Shown: one piece after another, positions 12,535 to 25,015 of the stretch
Numbering within the stretch: position 1 is the first letter of the stretch
Layout of the letters: each line of letters starts with the position of its first letter
From: Lanius collurio
Taxonomy: Eukaryota; Chordata; Aves; Passeriformes; Laniidae
Length of the DNA: 64,000 nt
NCBI GenBank assembly: GCA_020086605.1
Contig: JACBWW010000047.1
Location: forward strand, 777,503-841,502
Reading direction: 5' to 3'
Program-made: the position numbers and the translations under genes
Notes under the pieces: generated by a model
The model's database searches: none
Seen by the model: only the letters and a program-made list of their open reading frames with translations
Told to the model about the DNA's origin: nothing

Positions 12535-13871
12535 CTGCAGACAGCACGTGCTCATTACTAAACAAGGACACTATGCTATACTTTTGTCCTAGTTAAACCA
12601 CAAGAAACATCGCAGAGACAGAAAAATCAGTTAGTTGGGAAAAAAAACAGAACGCAAGCAACTACAGTCAGAGAGAGGTTGTCACAGGAACGGCGAGCAG
12701 CTGCTCCGCTTTGGCAGCTCTATAAAAAGAGCTGAGAAGCTGATGAGCGTCTATTTCCACATCCAGCTCCTTCACATCCCTGTTTACAGCCATGGGACAG
12801 GTGTTTAGGAGGCAGAGACTTATCAGGAGGACTGTGACAGCAGGACAGGAAGACAGAAAACACAAAGACGTGAGGAAGAACAACAGAGTCAGCCTAAACA
12901 TGAATTGGGGCCATTTTTATTGTGTGTGGTTGTCAGATTGGGAAGAGGTTTCCAGGAGCACGTGAGGATATTCATCAAGATGCACAAGGCCAAAGATAGC
13001 AGCCTGACAGTGCTAACTCTGATCACCCAGGGTGTTTTCTCTTCCTGTCTAGTGGTCAAGGCCAGAACACACCAAGACTTAACGTAATGGGGCATGTAAT
13101 TACCTTTTTTCACATTTCTATTATATCCTACAGGACTCAAGTTAAGAGGGAAAAGTAGCTGTAGGACATTTTATATGTTAAGCAACAAAGGACTTTTCTA
13201 GAAAACTCCTAGGATCTGGGTCAGGATTTTTTAATTCATAGGAGCTTCTGCCTGTAAAAAGCAGAATTTGGGATTTGGCCACTGATTACTGACACTTTTG
13301 AAATGGATGCATAAGCAAGCTCTGGCTTCTTCTGATTCGAGCTCTGGTGAGGATTCGAAGATTGTTCTCTTGACATTACACTTCCACTCACCTTCCCTCT
13401 CATGCCCCCAGAACTTTGGCCAGCCTAACTCCTTAACTTCAGATTCAGAAACACACTTTAGCTGCATATAAAATACATCATCATCATCATTGGGATGTAA
13501 ATATCTGTGCCAGTGCAGATCCCAAGGAGATAATTTCAGAATTTCTCCTTTGGGGGAATCCCCAAAACATAACAGGATCTCACATTCCTGCAGTTTGGAA
13601 AGGGGTTCTAAATTCCCTCCCTCCTCCGGTAAATGTTTAAACTCTCTGAACCTGCCAGGAGAAAAGAGCTTTGGGCATGAACAGCACAGGATGCAAGGAA
13701 GTACCAGCTCTGGGAAAGCCTCACATGCTCTGGTGCACTGCCCCACACAGCCCAACACAGCAGCACAGGAAGCCTTTCATTTGAATAATTCACAACAAAG
13801 AGTAGAAAGGGGCTGCAAGCTGCAGAGACAAACACTATTTGAGTTCCAGGGACACTGGGGGATTTACTCAC
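12535..13871 (-). other. ANKRD44: Intron 11 (1.3 kb)
   Basis: No repeat recognised. It contains open frames on both strands (13231-13758 minus, 13490-13978 plus) and a small minus-strand ORF with a hydrophobic start (12668-12901). None resembles a known protein. Confidence 0.75.
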
Positions 13872-13954
13872 CCGATGACAACAACTTCCTGCAGCAGTCT
13901 GAGTGGGCATTCAGCGCTGCTAAGTGTAAAGGGAACATGTTGTGGATCCCACAC
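13872..13954 (-). CDS. ANKRD44: ANKRD44 exon 11
   Basis: 83 nt, phase 2 to 1. Encodes the end of a lysine, [20 protein letters not shown] and CRKLLSS (residues about 367-395): repeat 12, with the FPLH motif. Acceptor TTTCAG, donor GTGAGT. HNM replaces HSM of the mammalian protein as recalled. Confidence 0.97.
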
Positions 13955-16888
13955 CTGAAAGAGACAACAGCCTCATGAGAAATGCAGGTTACATACATAC
14001 ACAGGACATCAAAAGCTCCTTTCAGAAAGGCAACATTTTCTCATGCTTTTTTAGGAAGATTCTTTCTTGGTGCGTGCCATTATTTTTATCTGTATTTCCT
14101 TAACAGCCTTCTCGAGAGTTAAAAATACTCTGATGCAGCAAAATCTTGGCATTATGCTTTGAACAGAATGTGGCAGGATTGTTTCCAAAAAATTCAAGGC
14201 AAAGCCAAGGTAAAGGAGGAAGTAAGAGAGTAGATACTGCTTGGAGTCAATTGCCCAGTGAGCCACAAATTTCAGCACCAGCCACACATACGGCAACTGC
14301 CATTTTGAGGGAAATGTAAATGCCAACATCTCCTCTACATTATTTCTGAGACCCATTTTGTTTTTGCAGATGACTCTTCACACTTTCCTTTAGGCTGCCT
14401 AAAGGAAAGTTTTCTTCCACATCCGAAGAACTAATAATCCAATTTTCCTATTTGTTCCAGCTACTCTCCTCACCTCCCCTTTCACTTTTTCCTCCCTTTA
14501 AAATGACCCTCTTTTCAATTACATGATAAACTTCTCAGAGCAGATGTGATGGGTAAGAAAACAAAGGCATCCTTTAGATTGAGCCTATCTATCATTAGTC
14601 TAAATCTGTAACAGGCAAAGATGTTTTTAAACAAGCTGAGCACTCAGCAACTTTAATTAATATCAGGAAATCATGCCAGCTTAGTCCCTAGGCATATCAC
14701 TGCTTACTGTCTTTGAATACTTTTGGGTCTGGACATCTTGGTGTCTTTCATTCATTCACTGTTTTGTGTAAAGCATCTTGTTATTTTAGAAATATCCTAC
14801 TGACAGTTCTCCAGGTGCACATAAACACAGAGCCTCTGAAAGCAACTAGCTTGACAAGATTATCATCTACTGCCTGCTCCAGCAGATATTTGTTTTTAAA
14901 TTATAAACTCTGGAACAATAGCAGATGGATTCCCACCAGTCCTTCATTTATGGAAAACAATTGGTGGATGGCAGATTATGATCACCTCATGGAAGAGGAT
15001 TTCAGATACAGATCCAAAGACAAAGGATCTTATCTTTCTGCAACCCATCATAGATCATAGTTACTTATGAAGCTTCAGACAAAAATTAATGTGATTGTTT
15101 ATAAAGATATCTTGCTGTCTCCATGATTTTATACATAAATGTATTTAACTAATTTGGGTTTGTTTTCAAAAAATTTATTCTTTTCGGAATCCAGAAGCCC
15201 ATTCTTCCTCTGCCTTCACATTAAATGTGTCCTCCTTGCTGCTTTGCTACACCGAGGACTGATGTGTGCCTTTGTACAGATTTTAATTTTGCTATTAGCA
15301 GCACCTGTATCTTAGAGTAAATCTTTTAAGAGAGGATCTGACAGCTGGGTCTTTGAAGACAACAGTGCAAGCTCCACTGAGCTGCTGCATCTGTACAAAC
15401 AGGTTGCATTTTCTAGCCATGGATTAATTTATTGAAGGTAACATTGGACATTCTGTATTGCTGTGCTTCTCCCTACAGCCATTTCCCTCTGTCTCCTCCT
15501 CCACCTTGATATCTAACACAATATTATTCACCTTCTCGGTCAAGATTTCCACTCTGCAGGTGTTTTGGCTGGTTTCCACCAAAATCCACTATCTGCACAC
15601 TTGCTAGCCAGTGTCCCACTTCTGCAGTGCTGTTCACACTGGTTCCTCCCATCACTTGCACACTTTCCCTTCCAGTGCATTGCCTCAAAGACTGGCTGAG
15701 CTGTCTGCACTTGTGAACAGTGCTGCAGAGTTTTCTTTTCTAAGCCTGTTTGGGGAGCTCACCCAGAGTTATTTACATGCAGCACATATTGAAAGCACAT
15801 TTAGCCCAGGCACTGGCATCGTTTCCATCTGCCTGGTATCTCTGAGCCAACTTCTTATTTCACTTATTTCTGCTGCTGGAAAAAGTATTCAATTTGATCA
15901 ATGTTACAGTCATCCAACTGTGAAATAGAAATTTCTAACTGGAGAACCCTGATTCCAAGAGTGGAGTGGGCTGTCCCAGTGCATCTCATTTTCCCTTAAA
16001 ATCACAAGCTAACAGTGACTGACTGCACTGGATCAAGAGAGAGGAAAAACATACACCTCTATTAAGATATCAAGATCTTTATGCTGGCTGTACTAATAAA
16101 ATCCAGTGACAATAGCTGAAGCATGTGGAATTACATTATCCATATCAACTGAAAATCTGTTCCACCTTCTGAGTTTGTAGGGTGACCTCTGTACTCAACA
16201 AAGGAGAATGGGCAAATGTGTCACTTGCATAAACTTTATCAAGCAAATAAAATACTGAGAGCTGTAAGTATCCTCCAAATTAAAACCAAATTTACATTTG
16301 AAAGCAGGGTTTTATAACTAGGTAAGTAAGTCAAGAGAAGCCACAGATTTCTATGGTAGGTTCTAGGTAGAAGACAAATTATATTTTGGAGACATGTGGA
16401 GGTAATTGCCAAAAGCTTACATTCATGAAATCAGATGCTGCTCTGAAATACCTGGTATAGATATCCCTCATGGCACAGCATTATCCTGATCTCACTATGT
16501 CCAGGTTTGCTATTTCCTTTTGACAGACCCTAAGAACCTGACCATAACTAAACAATACTCAAGTACCCTCTCTCTCTCTATATATATAAATATATATACA
16601 CACACACCCCACTTCAAGTACACGAATACCACTGTTCCCCAGCAATGCTTCAGGGAAAAGAAGCAGTACTTGTACTAGCAATCATGCAAGTGGGCACAAC
16701 AGGAACTTAGCAGAGAACTCCACACTTGCCAATTGTCCATATTTTAGTCCCACGTCACCCACTGAGGCACAGTACAATTATTTCTGTCCATTTTAACCTT
16801 CCCCCTTCAGAAGGTGAGGAGCAGCTGTGTCTCCAGGCACTGGACACAACACTTGACCCTTAGGAACAGCTCCACTTGAGGCACCTAC
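13955..16888 (-). other. ANKRD44: Intron 10 (2.9 kb)
   Basis: A compound TC/TA/CA microsatellite lies at 16569-16609. Otherwise unique sequence with chance open frames only. Confidence 0.8.
16569..16609. repeat. Compound microsatellite (TC)n(TA)n(CA)n
   Basis: TC dinucleotides pass into TATATATAAATATATATA and then into CA dinucleotides. Likely length-polymorphic. Confidence 0.9.
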
Positions 16889-17003
16889 TTGGCAGTATCG
16901 GCTCCGCTCGTTATGAGGGTGTTGATCAAAAGCTCGTGTCCGTATCTTGCAGCCACGTGCAGAGGGGTGTTACCATCCTTATCAACACAGTCGATTTCCC
17001 CTC
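16889..17003 (-). CDS. ANKRD44: ANKRD44 exon 10
   Basis: 115 nt, phase 1 to 2. Completes a glycine, then [37 protein letters not shown] and two bases of a lysine codon (residues about 329-367): end of repeat 10 and repeat 11. Acceptor TTTGCAG, donor GTAGGT. Confidence 0.97.
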
Positions 17004-17796
17004 CTGCAAAAGATATTTTTATACAGTTTAGCACTGAAAAATTCAGCATGAACCAGTGACCACGAGTGCTATTTGTCTCTAGTGAATGCAGCATGAGCAG
17101 CCCAGCCACAGAGACACTGAATTTCCCAGAGCAGGGAGCAGCACACAGCAAGCTGTCAGCTGTCAGCCACAGGTACTGAACATGGTCTGGCAGCAGCACC
17201 TGCACCTCCCTCTCCACCTGCAGTGGTGGGGAGGAGCAGTGGGAAGGGGATGACCTACAGGGGTCAACTACACAATTTGGATTTGCTGCCTATCTAAAGG
17301 TACAAATGGATGCCCTGAAATAAACCACAAAATAATCTGCTAAAACTGCACCCTCATTTGTAAAGCCATTGCCACTCAGTACCTCATCTGTACCACAACA
17401 CCGAAATAGAGCTCACTCAGGAGGCCAGCAGGAACACTCTGACAACAAACCTGTTGTGTGTTCTTTGTGTGTCTTACCAAAGAACAACCACACAGTGCTT
17501 GTGTAAAACTTTTCTTTTTGCAATTTAAGCCTGGAATCTTGTGTTTTATTCACATAAGCAGGAAAAATGGATTATTTCTTTAGACAGATTACAGACAAGT
17601 CCTTGTTTTCTTTTTGGTCTCTCCTTGCCAGTCAGGTTTACTGCACTCCAACTGTTCTCTCCTTCCCCCCATCCTCTCCAGCTGGCCTGCATCCTTCTGG
17701 AAGCAGTAGCCAAAACCAGTACTACAGCTGACATCTCTCAGTGCTGAGGTGAGCAAACAGGATTACTTCATGCCTGCTGGCTGCACTCCTGGACAT

Positions 17797-18085
17797 TGTA
17801 TTGTGGAGGTGCCTTCCCCTCAACTCCTGAGGGGAGGGACCCTGCAGTGTACGAGTCTGTCCCTGTCCCCACGTCACGTGTGCCCCATACCTGTTCCTTA
17901 TCAGTTGGTTTGGGTGCCCAGGCCCGAGGAAGAGAGCAGGGCCCATGACTGGGGTCTGCCTGGGAACTCCAGCCATGGGGCTGGAGGAATAAATCACCTC
18001 TGAACATCTAAAGAAATATCCCTTCATCTTTCCTTCCAAGTCCATCGCTGTCTTACACTTGTTGTAAGGATTCCCCATTACAACA
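17797..18085 (+). mobile_element. Possible LTR-like segment (endogenous retroviral solo or partial LTR)
   Basis: A ~290-bp block of higher GC than its surroundings starts TGTATTGTGGAGG and ends ATTACAACA. It has a polyadenylation-type AATAAA at 17988-17993, followed by T-rich and G-poor sequence as in many avian LTRs. The 5-bp flanks do not match and no internal retroviral gene follows, so this is only a suggestion. Confidence 0.3.
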
Positions 18086-18705
18086 AATGGTGATCCATTT
18101 TGTTTAAGCACCACCACACTGTTGACTTGTGGTCAACAACCTTCTGATGCTCTACAAACCCCAGATCCCCTTTTGAGGGACCCATCTGGCTGCTGCCATT
18201 CTGAACTTGTCCAGCTGATAGTCCTGCCTCTGTGTGTGATTTTTTTTTTGCTTCACTTGCATTATAACTTCTGTCTCCAGTTCTACAGGATCATTTTTCA
18301 TTCTGACTCCACCTTATGCCAAACTAACAGTCTCTTCCAACTACTTTTTTTTTCCTCCAAATGTTAAAAACACATTTTCTATTCCACTGTCCAAGCTTTT
18401 AATGAAAATACTGGATAGTTCCAGACCCAGAAGGAAAACTGAAAACTCCCTCATTACACCTTCCATTTCAACAGCAATCCATTTATTACTAATCTCTGAG
18501 TGTAGTTTTACAACCAGTTATGCACCGACACTGTAATGTTTTAACACTCTGCTAGTTTGCTGTGAGAATACTTCCTGAAAGCACGTAAAAATTCTTGCTA
18601 GTATCAGGATATGGTAATATTTACTGCATGTCCACTATTGCAGGAGATAACAGGGCTTAAATGCAAGAAAAAGGAGTTCTAGTAAAGCACTAGACAACAT
18701 GTCCT

Positions 18706-18857
18706 GAGAAGCTGTGGATTCCCCATTCCTGGAAGTGTTCAAGGCCAGGCTGGATGAGGCTCTGAGCAACCTGGTCTAGTGTAAGGCATCCCTGCCCATG
18801 GCAGAGGGGTTAGAACTAGATGGTATTTAAGGTCCTTTCCAACCTTTCTAATTTCTG
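18706..18857 (+). mobile_element. CR1-type LINE, 3' fragment
   Basis: Carries the typical avian CR1 tail wording: GAAGCTGTGGATTCCCC, GCTCTGAGCAACCTGGTCTA, CCCTGCCCATGGCAGAGGGG, then TTTAAGGTCCTTTCCAACC. It lies antisense to ANKRD44. The usual terminal ATTCTATGA octamers are degraded, so this is an old copy. Confidence 0.85.
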
Positions 18858-20420
18858 ATTTTTTAATGGTACATGAAGGTCAGTGAAATGCTTGAACAGG
18901 TTCCCCGGGGCAGAGCATCCACCAGTGGAGGTCTCTACAATCAGAACCTGCACATGGAAAAGTCAGAGCACTGTGTTCACAAAGCCTATTACACTGCTGT
19001 AGAAGAGAATTGTATTGTTCTAGCTTCTTCTACTCTTGAGAAACCTATGCAAGATATTGCCCACTTTGGCTGATCTATGTAACATTCTCCAGGATTTCTT
19101 TTTCCCTATTTTTAAAGAAAGGTATCACATTTGCAGTTTTCCAATTTTAAGGTAATCCATTCTTCCTCTACAGGTTGCTAGAGACAGCAACCAGAAATTG
19201 AGACATCGTTAGCCAACTCATTAAGTACTGCAGAATGAAACTCCATTTGTTTAAATCATTGACATTTCTCTCTTCCACAAGATCCCCTGGCAATGAGACA
19301 TAAAGTCACTTGCAATGAGATCTGTACACAATACTAAAATTACAGGGGCAGAAAATGAAGACACAAAGAAGTGAAACCCAAGTAGGTGGAAGAAGAGTAG
19401 AGAGACATGAAGGACAGATGAAGAACTGCCAGTCCTTTCACACACAAATCCAACAGCGAGCAAACAATGGCTCTAAGTCTGAGCATACCAGACTTAACAA
19501 CTAAAACTTGCAGTAAAGCACAGTTTCTTGCATTTTCCCCCACCTCCCTTTTATTATTACTATTTTATTTATCCCAGGAGAGAGATGACAACAATTTGCC
19601 CGATGACCTGAAAGAAGCATAATGTACTAGAGGCCTCCATTTTAAAACAAAATCTTGTTTAAATATGTCATTACATTTAAAGCACAATTGTTCAGTCATC
19701 TTCAACATTTCACACTTCAGTTCCAAGTCTGGGATTTTGGAAAACAAAACAAAACAAAAAAAATCCAACCAATGAAAAAAGCCCAGACCATCCTGTCTCA
19801 TGCAGTGGCCCAAACTGGGAAGCTTAAGTAAAGAATCAGTAATAGCAACCTCTGTCATTCAGAAACAGGCCTCTGCCAGATCTCCAACAAGAATAATTGC
19901 TATATGCTACAGTATTCTTGGACAAAAAAGATGCCTGAAAAATGACTGATAATCAGGAATCCTGGCTATGCCAGAACAAACAAGGCAGTGCTGCTCCTCC
20001 CTCCTGAGTACATGTTCAACACTTCATGAAGACAGTGGTGAGGGATGAGCTAAGAGAGGTGAGAAAAGCACAGCCGCTGAGTGCAGAGTGAAAAAAAATG
20101 GTTTGAGTTCTAAGAACACCAGGGCTCCCAAAGGAGGACAACTAGAAAATTGTGCCTTCTTCTCAGCAGAAAGAAGACCTAAATACTCCTCTGAACTCTT
20201 GTTTTCAGGTTAAGAATCTGAACAGATCATCCAGGCCACTGTCAGCTGGACGATTGTGGAATTCTGTTAACAACCAAAATCTCAGCTTGGAATGAGAGCT
20301 GTCAGAGCAGCTCAAAGCCAGAAGTTCATGGAGCTGCCCTCTGGGTCAGAACAACTGAAAGCTGCAACAGTGGACATGCCTGATCTCTTGGAGAGCCATT
20401 CCAAAGGCAGAGAAACTCAC

Positions 20421-20499
20421 CATTCTGTATGAGGGTCTGCGACCGCGTGAACCTCCCATGGACAGCTGTCATGTGCAGGGGGCTCTTCCCATCCTTACT
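20421..20499 (-). CDS. ANKRD44: ANKRD44 exon 9
   Basis: 79 nt, phase 0 to 1. Encodes [20 protein letters not shown] then QTLIQN (residues about 303-329): repeat 10, with the SPLH motif. Acceptor TGTCAG, donor GTGAGT. Confidence 0.97.
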
Positions 20500-21430
20500 C
20501 TGACAGAAATGAAACAGATCAGCAGTTCAGCATCTGAAGGCTTATGAAAGCAAAGGTACAAAGAGCACAGAACAATGTTTTGGGTTTTAGATACAGGGAA
20601 AGCTGAGCAATGAGAAAATAGCACGGGAGTGGTACCAGCCTCTCTACTCACATCACTTCATGTTTATTGGCATGGGGTTTCACCTTCACTGGCAAGCACA
20701 ATCCCTAACTTCTTAATAATTCTGAGTTAAAATAGTGCATTGACAATTCACTGATCTCAAGGGACTTGCCAGAGGTGTTAAATGCTGGAAGTTAAATGGC
20801 AGTTTCACAGATGGGAAACTGAAACACACAGAGTTTTAACTAAAGTAGTGAAAAACTTTTAGGAGCTCAGAAGACCTCAAGTCTTCTGATACTTATACCA
20901 GTACCCTCTGTTGGATAACAGCAAGTCCCTTTCAGCTTCAGCAAGATGTATCAGTTGTGCCTCAAGAATATTCAGATACCCTAACCAGAATCAGACTTTG
21001 TAATCTTGGGGTCTAAAGCAGGCAACCAGCAACCTTCCGTTTTATTCCCGGGAAAGGCAACTTTCTGGAATCAGGTTTAATTACATCCATATTATAAGGA
21101 GAAGAAAAATACTAAAAATGAATTCCTTGACTTAGCACCATTCCCTGAGACAATATTTTGACAGAGCTCCTGGGACTATATTTTAGTCCTGATTTGTGCC
21201 TTCATGAAAGTGGCTAGCCTGGAGTTTAGCGCTGTAATTATATTTATCAAGGCACTGAGAGCTCCTCTGCTGGGATGTAATCTCACCCAAACAGTTTCAT
21301 GATCAACAATCTCAGCATCACTCCTAATTCCATCAAGGATTTAAAGCCATGCTGTACCTGTTATTAGTTTCCTCCTGAGATATGCAGAATAGGATAAAGA
21401 AAAACTGTAAAGCTGGAATTCAAGTTTTAC
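20500..21430 (-). other. ANKRD44: Intron 8 (0.93 kb)
   Basis: Unique sequence; nothing recognised. Confidence 0.8.
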
Positions 21431-21643
21431 CTGAATATTAACATCTGCCCCATTATTCACTAGTAGTTCAAGACACAGTGCTCCATGAGTGGAGGCAGCA
21501 GCAAAATGCAAGGGGGTGAATCCACTGTTATTAGGCTGATTTACATTAGCACCATAGTCAATCAGCTCATTAACCACAGAATCCTGACCATTGTAACAGG
21601 CAATGTGAAGTGCAGTATTTCCGTAGATGTTCATCTCATCAAT
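21431..21643 (-). CDS. ANKRD44: ANKRD44 exon 8
   Basis: 213 nt, phase 0 to 0, 71 residues (about 232-302). Encodes [20 protein letters not shown], then [20 protein letters not shown] and [13 protein letters not shown]: end of repeat 7, repeat 8 and repeat 9. Repeat 9 has one extra residue in [11 protein letters not shown], as in the family. Acceptor ATTTCAG, donor GTAAAA. This is the longest exon in the window and the best one for separating ANKRD44 from ANKRD28. Confidence 0.98.
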
Positions 21644-22997
21644 CTGAAATGAGACAAGGAGACACAGTTAAAATTACAGACACCAGCTTAGCATTTTACG
21701 TAATGCATCACACACTGCAAATGGAAATAGCTGGAGGCCTGAACTGTCACAGGGCATAGTTCTCACCAGCACATTTCATCGACAAATTACACTCCCAGAC
21801 AGCTTAACTTAGAATGCTCTACCTTTCCTATTATTAACTTTTTATCCTACTGACAATTTCTAAAACCAGTGTGAAGCTTAAAGCTGATAGCAGGACTACG
21901 TAATGATGATAATGATGACAAAAGTCCTAACAAGCTAGAAAGCTTGATGAACAGGAAGAATAAAAAGCTCACAACCATTATCTTTAAAAAAATCACAGCA
22001 GTGCATCTTGAGTTTTTGTGAACAGAACCAGGCATAAGAGCTGTTTCCACAGTTTTATTTTGGATAGGGAGGGAAGGTGTATGAGTGAAGGCAATGTGAA
22101 AGTACACAGACACACTTCAATAAGAAATCACTTCCAGTAGTTCAGTATTATAAAGAAGTAATTAAGATTATGTTACTTCTTGATGACCAGCTTAGTTTGC
22201 AACTGCTGTTCCATAAAGCAGGACCAGACAGACTGTACAAAAGACTCAGAAATGGCATGAACAGCCTTCCATGAAATACAGGCATCTCCAGATCATATCC
22301 CCAGTGGTGGTGAATGTGGAACTTAAAGGGAGTTATTAGCATAGCATTGCTAATAACAGGAAGCAGCTATTCCCCTTCAACTTCCCAGCCAGCAACCTGT
22401 GAACATGAACTTCTGACAATTTTTCGGTAGGTCAAGTCAGCTGAAAATGCCATGGCAAAAGCAATGGTTTATTTGATATCTCTGATTAAGTGTCTGATTA
22501 GGCTCCTCTGGTTATCCCATCTCTGCTTTGAGGAGTTGACAGTAACAAGAACTCTGTGCCCTGAAAAAAAGTTACTTTCCAGAGTGAAAACAATCCATCA
22601 GCTACAGAGGAAGTACGGGTCTGTAAACTAAAACAGCCTGAACTGCTGTTTAGTAAAGAATGGAGTGTACATGTTGGGAACAACCATTCATCGTATCAAA
22701 GGAAATGCTGACTCAAGGAAAATTTCATTACTCCCTCTTCTTCTGCAGGAACAGGATATATCACCAGATTCCTTCAGCAAGGTGGCCTGGAATTTACTGT
22801 CCATATACTGTCCATATTTGTCTTAATACAGAGTGTTTCCTGACTCTTGAACCAATAAACTACATGAAGCATGAGGTGGTCTGGAAAATGGGACTCCTTT
22901 CCTTTAGAAGCTCTTCCACTGCCTTCAGCAGCATCCATAACAAAGAAGAAAATACTATCTCTAAATAGAGAGAAACAAAGTGCATATTACCACATAC
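21644..22997 (-). other. ANKRD44: Intron 7 (1.35 kb)
   Basis: Unique AT-rich sequence with no recognisable element. Confidence 0.8.
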
Positions 22998-23140
22998 CTC
23001 CACCCCCAGGTTAAGGAGTTGTTTCACAATGTTAATCTGCCCATTGGATGCAGCTGCATGAAGTGGGGTGTAACCCTTCTTGTCTTTACAAGTCACTTCT
23101 GCACCATGATTAATCAGTAAGGCAACAACTTCCAGGTGAC
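22998..23140 (-). CDS. ANKRD44: ANKRD44 exon 7
   Basis: 143 nt, phase 1 to 0. Finishes a glycine codon, then HLEVVALLINHGAEVTCKDK, KGYTPLHAAASNGQINIVKQ and LLNLGVE (residues about 184-231): end of repeat 6 and most of repeat 7. Acceptor TTGAAG, donor GTATGT. Confidence 0.97.
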
Positions 23141-24927
23141 CTTCAAAAGACAAAAGGTAGTTATCAATGAGTAGACCATTCTACATCATCACTTCTCCCA
23201 CATTACTGCTTTCTTGCTAACACACTGCCCTTTCACTGCTGTTTCAAAATGCTCCCACAGTTTCCCAAGGGAAGAAAAAGTATTTTCATAAATCCTAGCT
23301 CCAAGGCCTTATGAAGAAATCCATGCATTCACCTTCTCCAAATGTGTCAAATTTCTTTTTACTGAATTGATTTTCTAGTTGTCAAAAGAACAAAACCACA
23401 CCTCTTTTCCATTTATTTCTCTAAAGCTAACAGCTGGTGTTTTATTCTCCCTCTTACAGAGGATTGTGATACAGTGAGCATAGGAACATGGCAATACAAG
23501 TCTCCCAAAACAGCATCCTACCAATGTCACCTGCAAACACAACTGCTAACACTTCTTGGTCTTTTTAGAGATAAAAAATACCCTCAATGAATGATAAAAT
23601 TTAGATAAAATAAAAATTATTGCTTCATGCTGAGACAGAACTGTCTGTCTTAGAATTAAACATTTATTACATCAAACACCATACAAAGTTGTGCTCCATC
23701 TGAGTTGCACAGCACTTGCACATCAGGGGCAGCTCTGGTCATGTGCAGGACCTAGGACACCATACGTACAAAGAGTCCAAAGATAATTAGCGTCCCAAAA
23801 TAATTAAATATTCAAGAAACTCTGTGAGGGTTTACAGCTCTCATGTCATTATCTAACTTCTGTCTAAACTGCACTACAGACTCCATTGCTTATTCAGGGT
23901 TTAGATGTTATCTAAATACTTTTAAAAGTACATAATGAATTTATGAAAATATTTAAGTGGATAAGAGGCATAGAATTGCACAGCACAATGTAAGAGCCTT
24001 TCAAATCTAGAGAGCGAAGTTCAAAGCTCGTTAGCTCAAAAGCCACATCACAGTTGTAGGCAAGAGCCTTTCCATCTGTCTGTGTATATCAAAAAAACAC
24101 ACAATATGCTTTTCTCACAGTTTGAAATCTCCTATTATCTCATTTCCAAAAGTGCCAGGATTAAAATCAAGATTTCTGACAGGTCAAATGAAAGAGTTCC
24201 TGGCTGAGGGCACACAACTCTCCACAAATTGTAACCTGAAATATACAGCTTGGCCAACAAAAGCTCTTGAACAAAAATGACTACTGTAAGAGGCACTCAT
24301 GTATTTTTAAATTATAATGTCCCAGCATAAGAAACTTGCCTTTAACTTGAAAGGAATGATAAGGCAAGCTGATTTAATTAAACTGTATTTGGTAACATTG
24401 CTGATTTTTCGAACAGACATTCGGTTGTTCTTGCCCACTCTGGAATACAAGGTGACAATTTGCTCCTAACAGGAAGAAAGTGCTTATTCTGCATTTCCTA
24501 AGAACATCATAGCTTAGCTACTTAAAAACTTCAATAAACAACAAATTTTATGATCACAGGTACCTGCATTTCATTGAAAGTACTTTTTAGCAAAAACTGA
24601 AACAAACATAACCTGTTTTTTTTCTAGCACAAATATAGTTCAGGCTTGACTTAAGAGTCAGGATAAAAAGACCAAAATGAAAAAGCAACACAAAAAAAGA
24701 TACACAAAAAGCCCACAATTAACTGTCTTAAAAAGGAAATCACAGCTGCAATCTCCCTAGCTGCAAACCCATAAATGGACAGTGTTTATTTAGATCAGCT
24801 GAACCCTTCCCTCTTCAGGGTAATTGCAACACTCTCTTTCCATGGCCAGGTCTGTTCCTGTCCATTTTAAGACATGCTATCTGTTTGTGAATAGGAAATT
24901 GAAAAGAAGGAGCAGCTCAAGCCTTAC
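23141..24927 (-). other. ANKRD44: Intron 6 (1.8 kb)
   Basis: Unique AT-rich sequence. No repeat, open frame or motif worth naming was seen. Confidence 0.8.
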
Positions 24928-25015
24928 CCATGTATGCTGCCCAGTGAAGAGCTCTTCTGTCCTTTTTGTCAAAAGCATTGATGTTTGCCCCCTTGGCTAA
25001 CAGCAAGTTCACCAT
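24928..25015 (-). CDS. ANKRD44: ANKRD44 exon 6
   Basis: 88 nt, phase 0 to 1. Encodes [20 protein letters not shown] then RALHWAAYM (residues about 155-184): end of repeat 5 and start of repeat 6, with the RALH variant of the TPLH motif. Acceptor TTCTAG, donor GTAAGG. Confidence 0.97.

Larger units (their letters stand above)
17004..20420 (-). other. ANKRD44: Intron 9 (3.4 kb)
   Basis: Holds a CR1 fragment (18706-18857) and a possible LTR-like piece (17797-18085). The rest is unique sequence. Confidence 0.8.

Noticed and set aside
13490..13978. 162-codon plus-strand open frame and the overlapping 175-codon minus frame at 13231-13758
   Set aside because: The plus-strand frame runs antisense across exon 11; the minus-strand frame lies in intron 11 just 3' of exon 11. 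No family resemblance, no splice logic, and compositions typical of chance.
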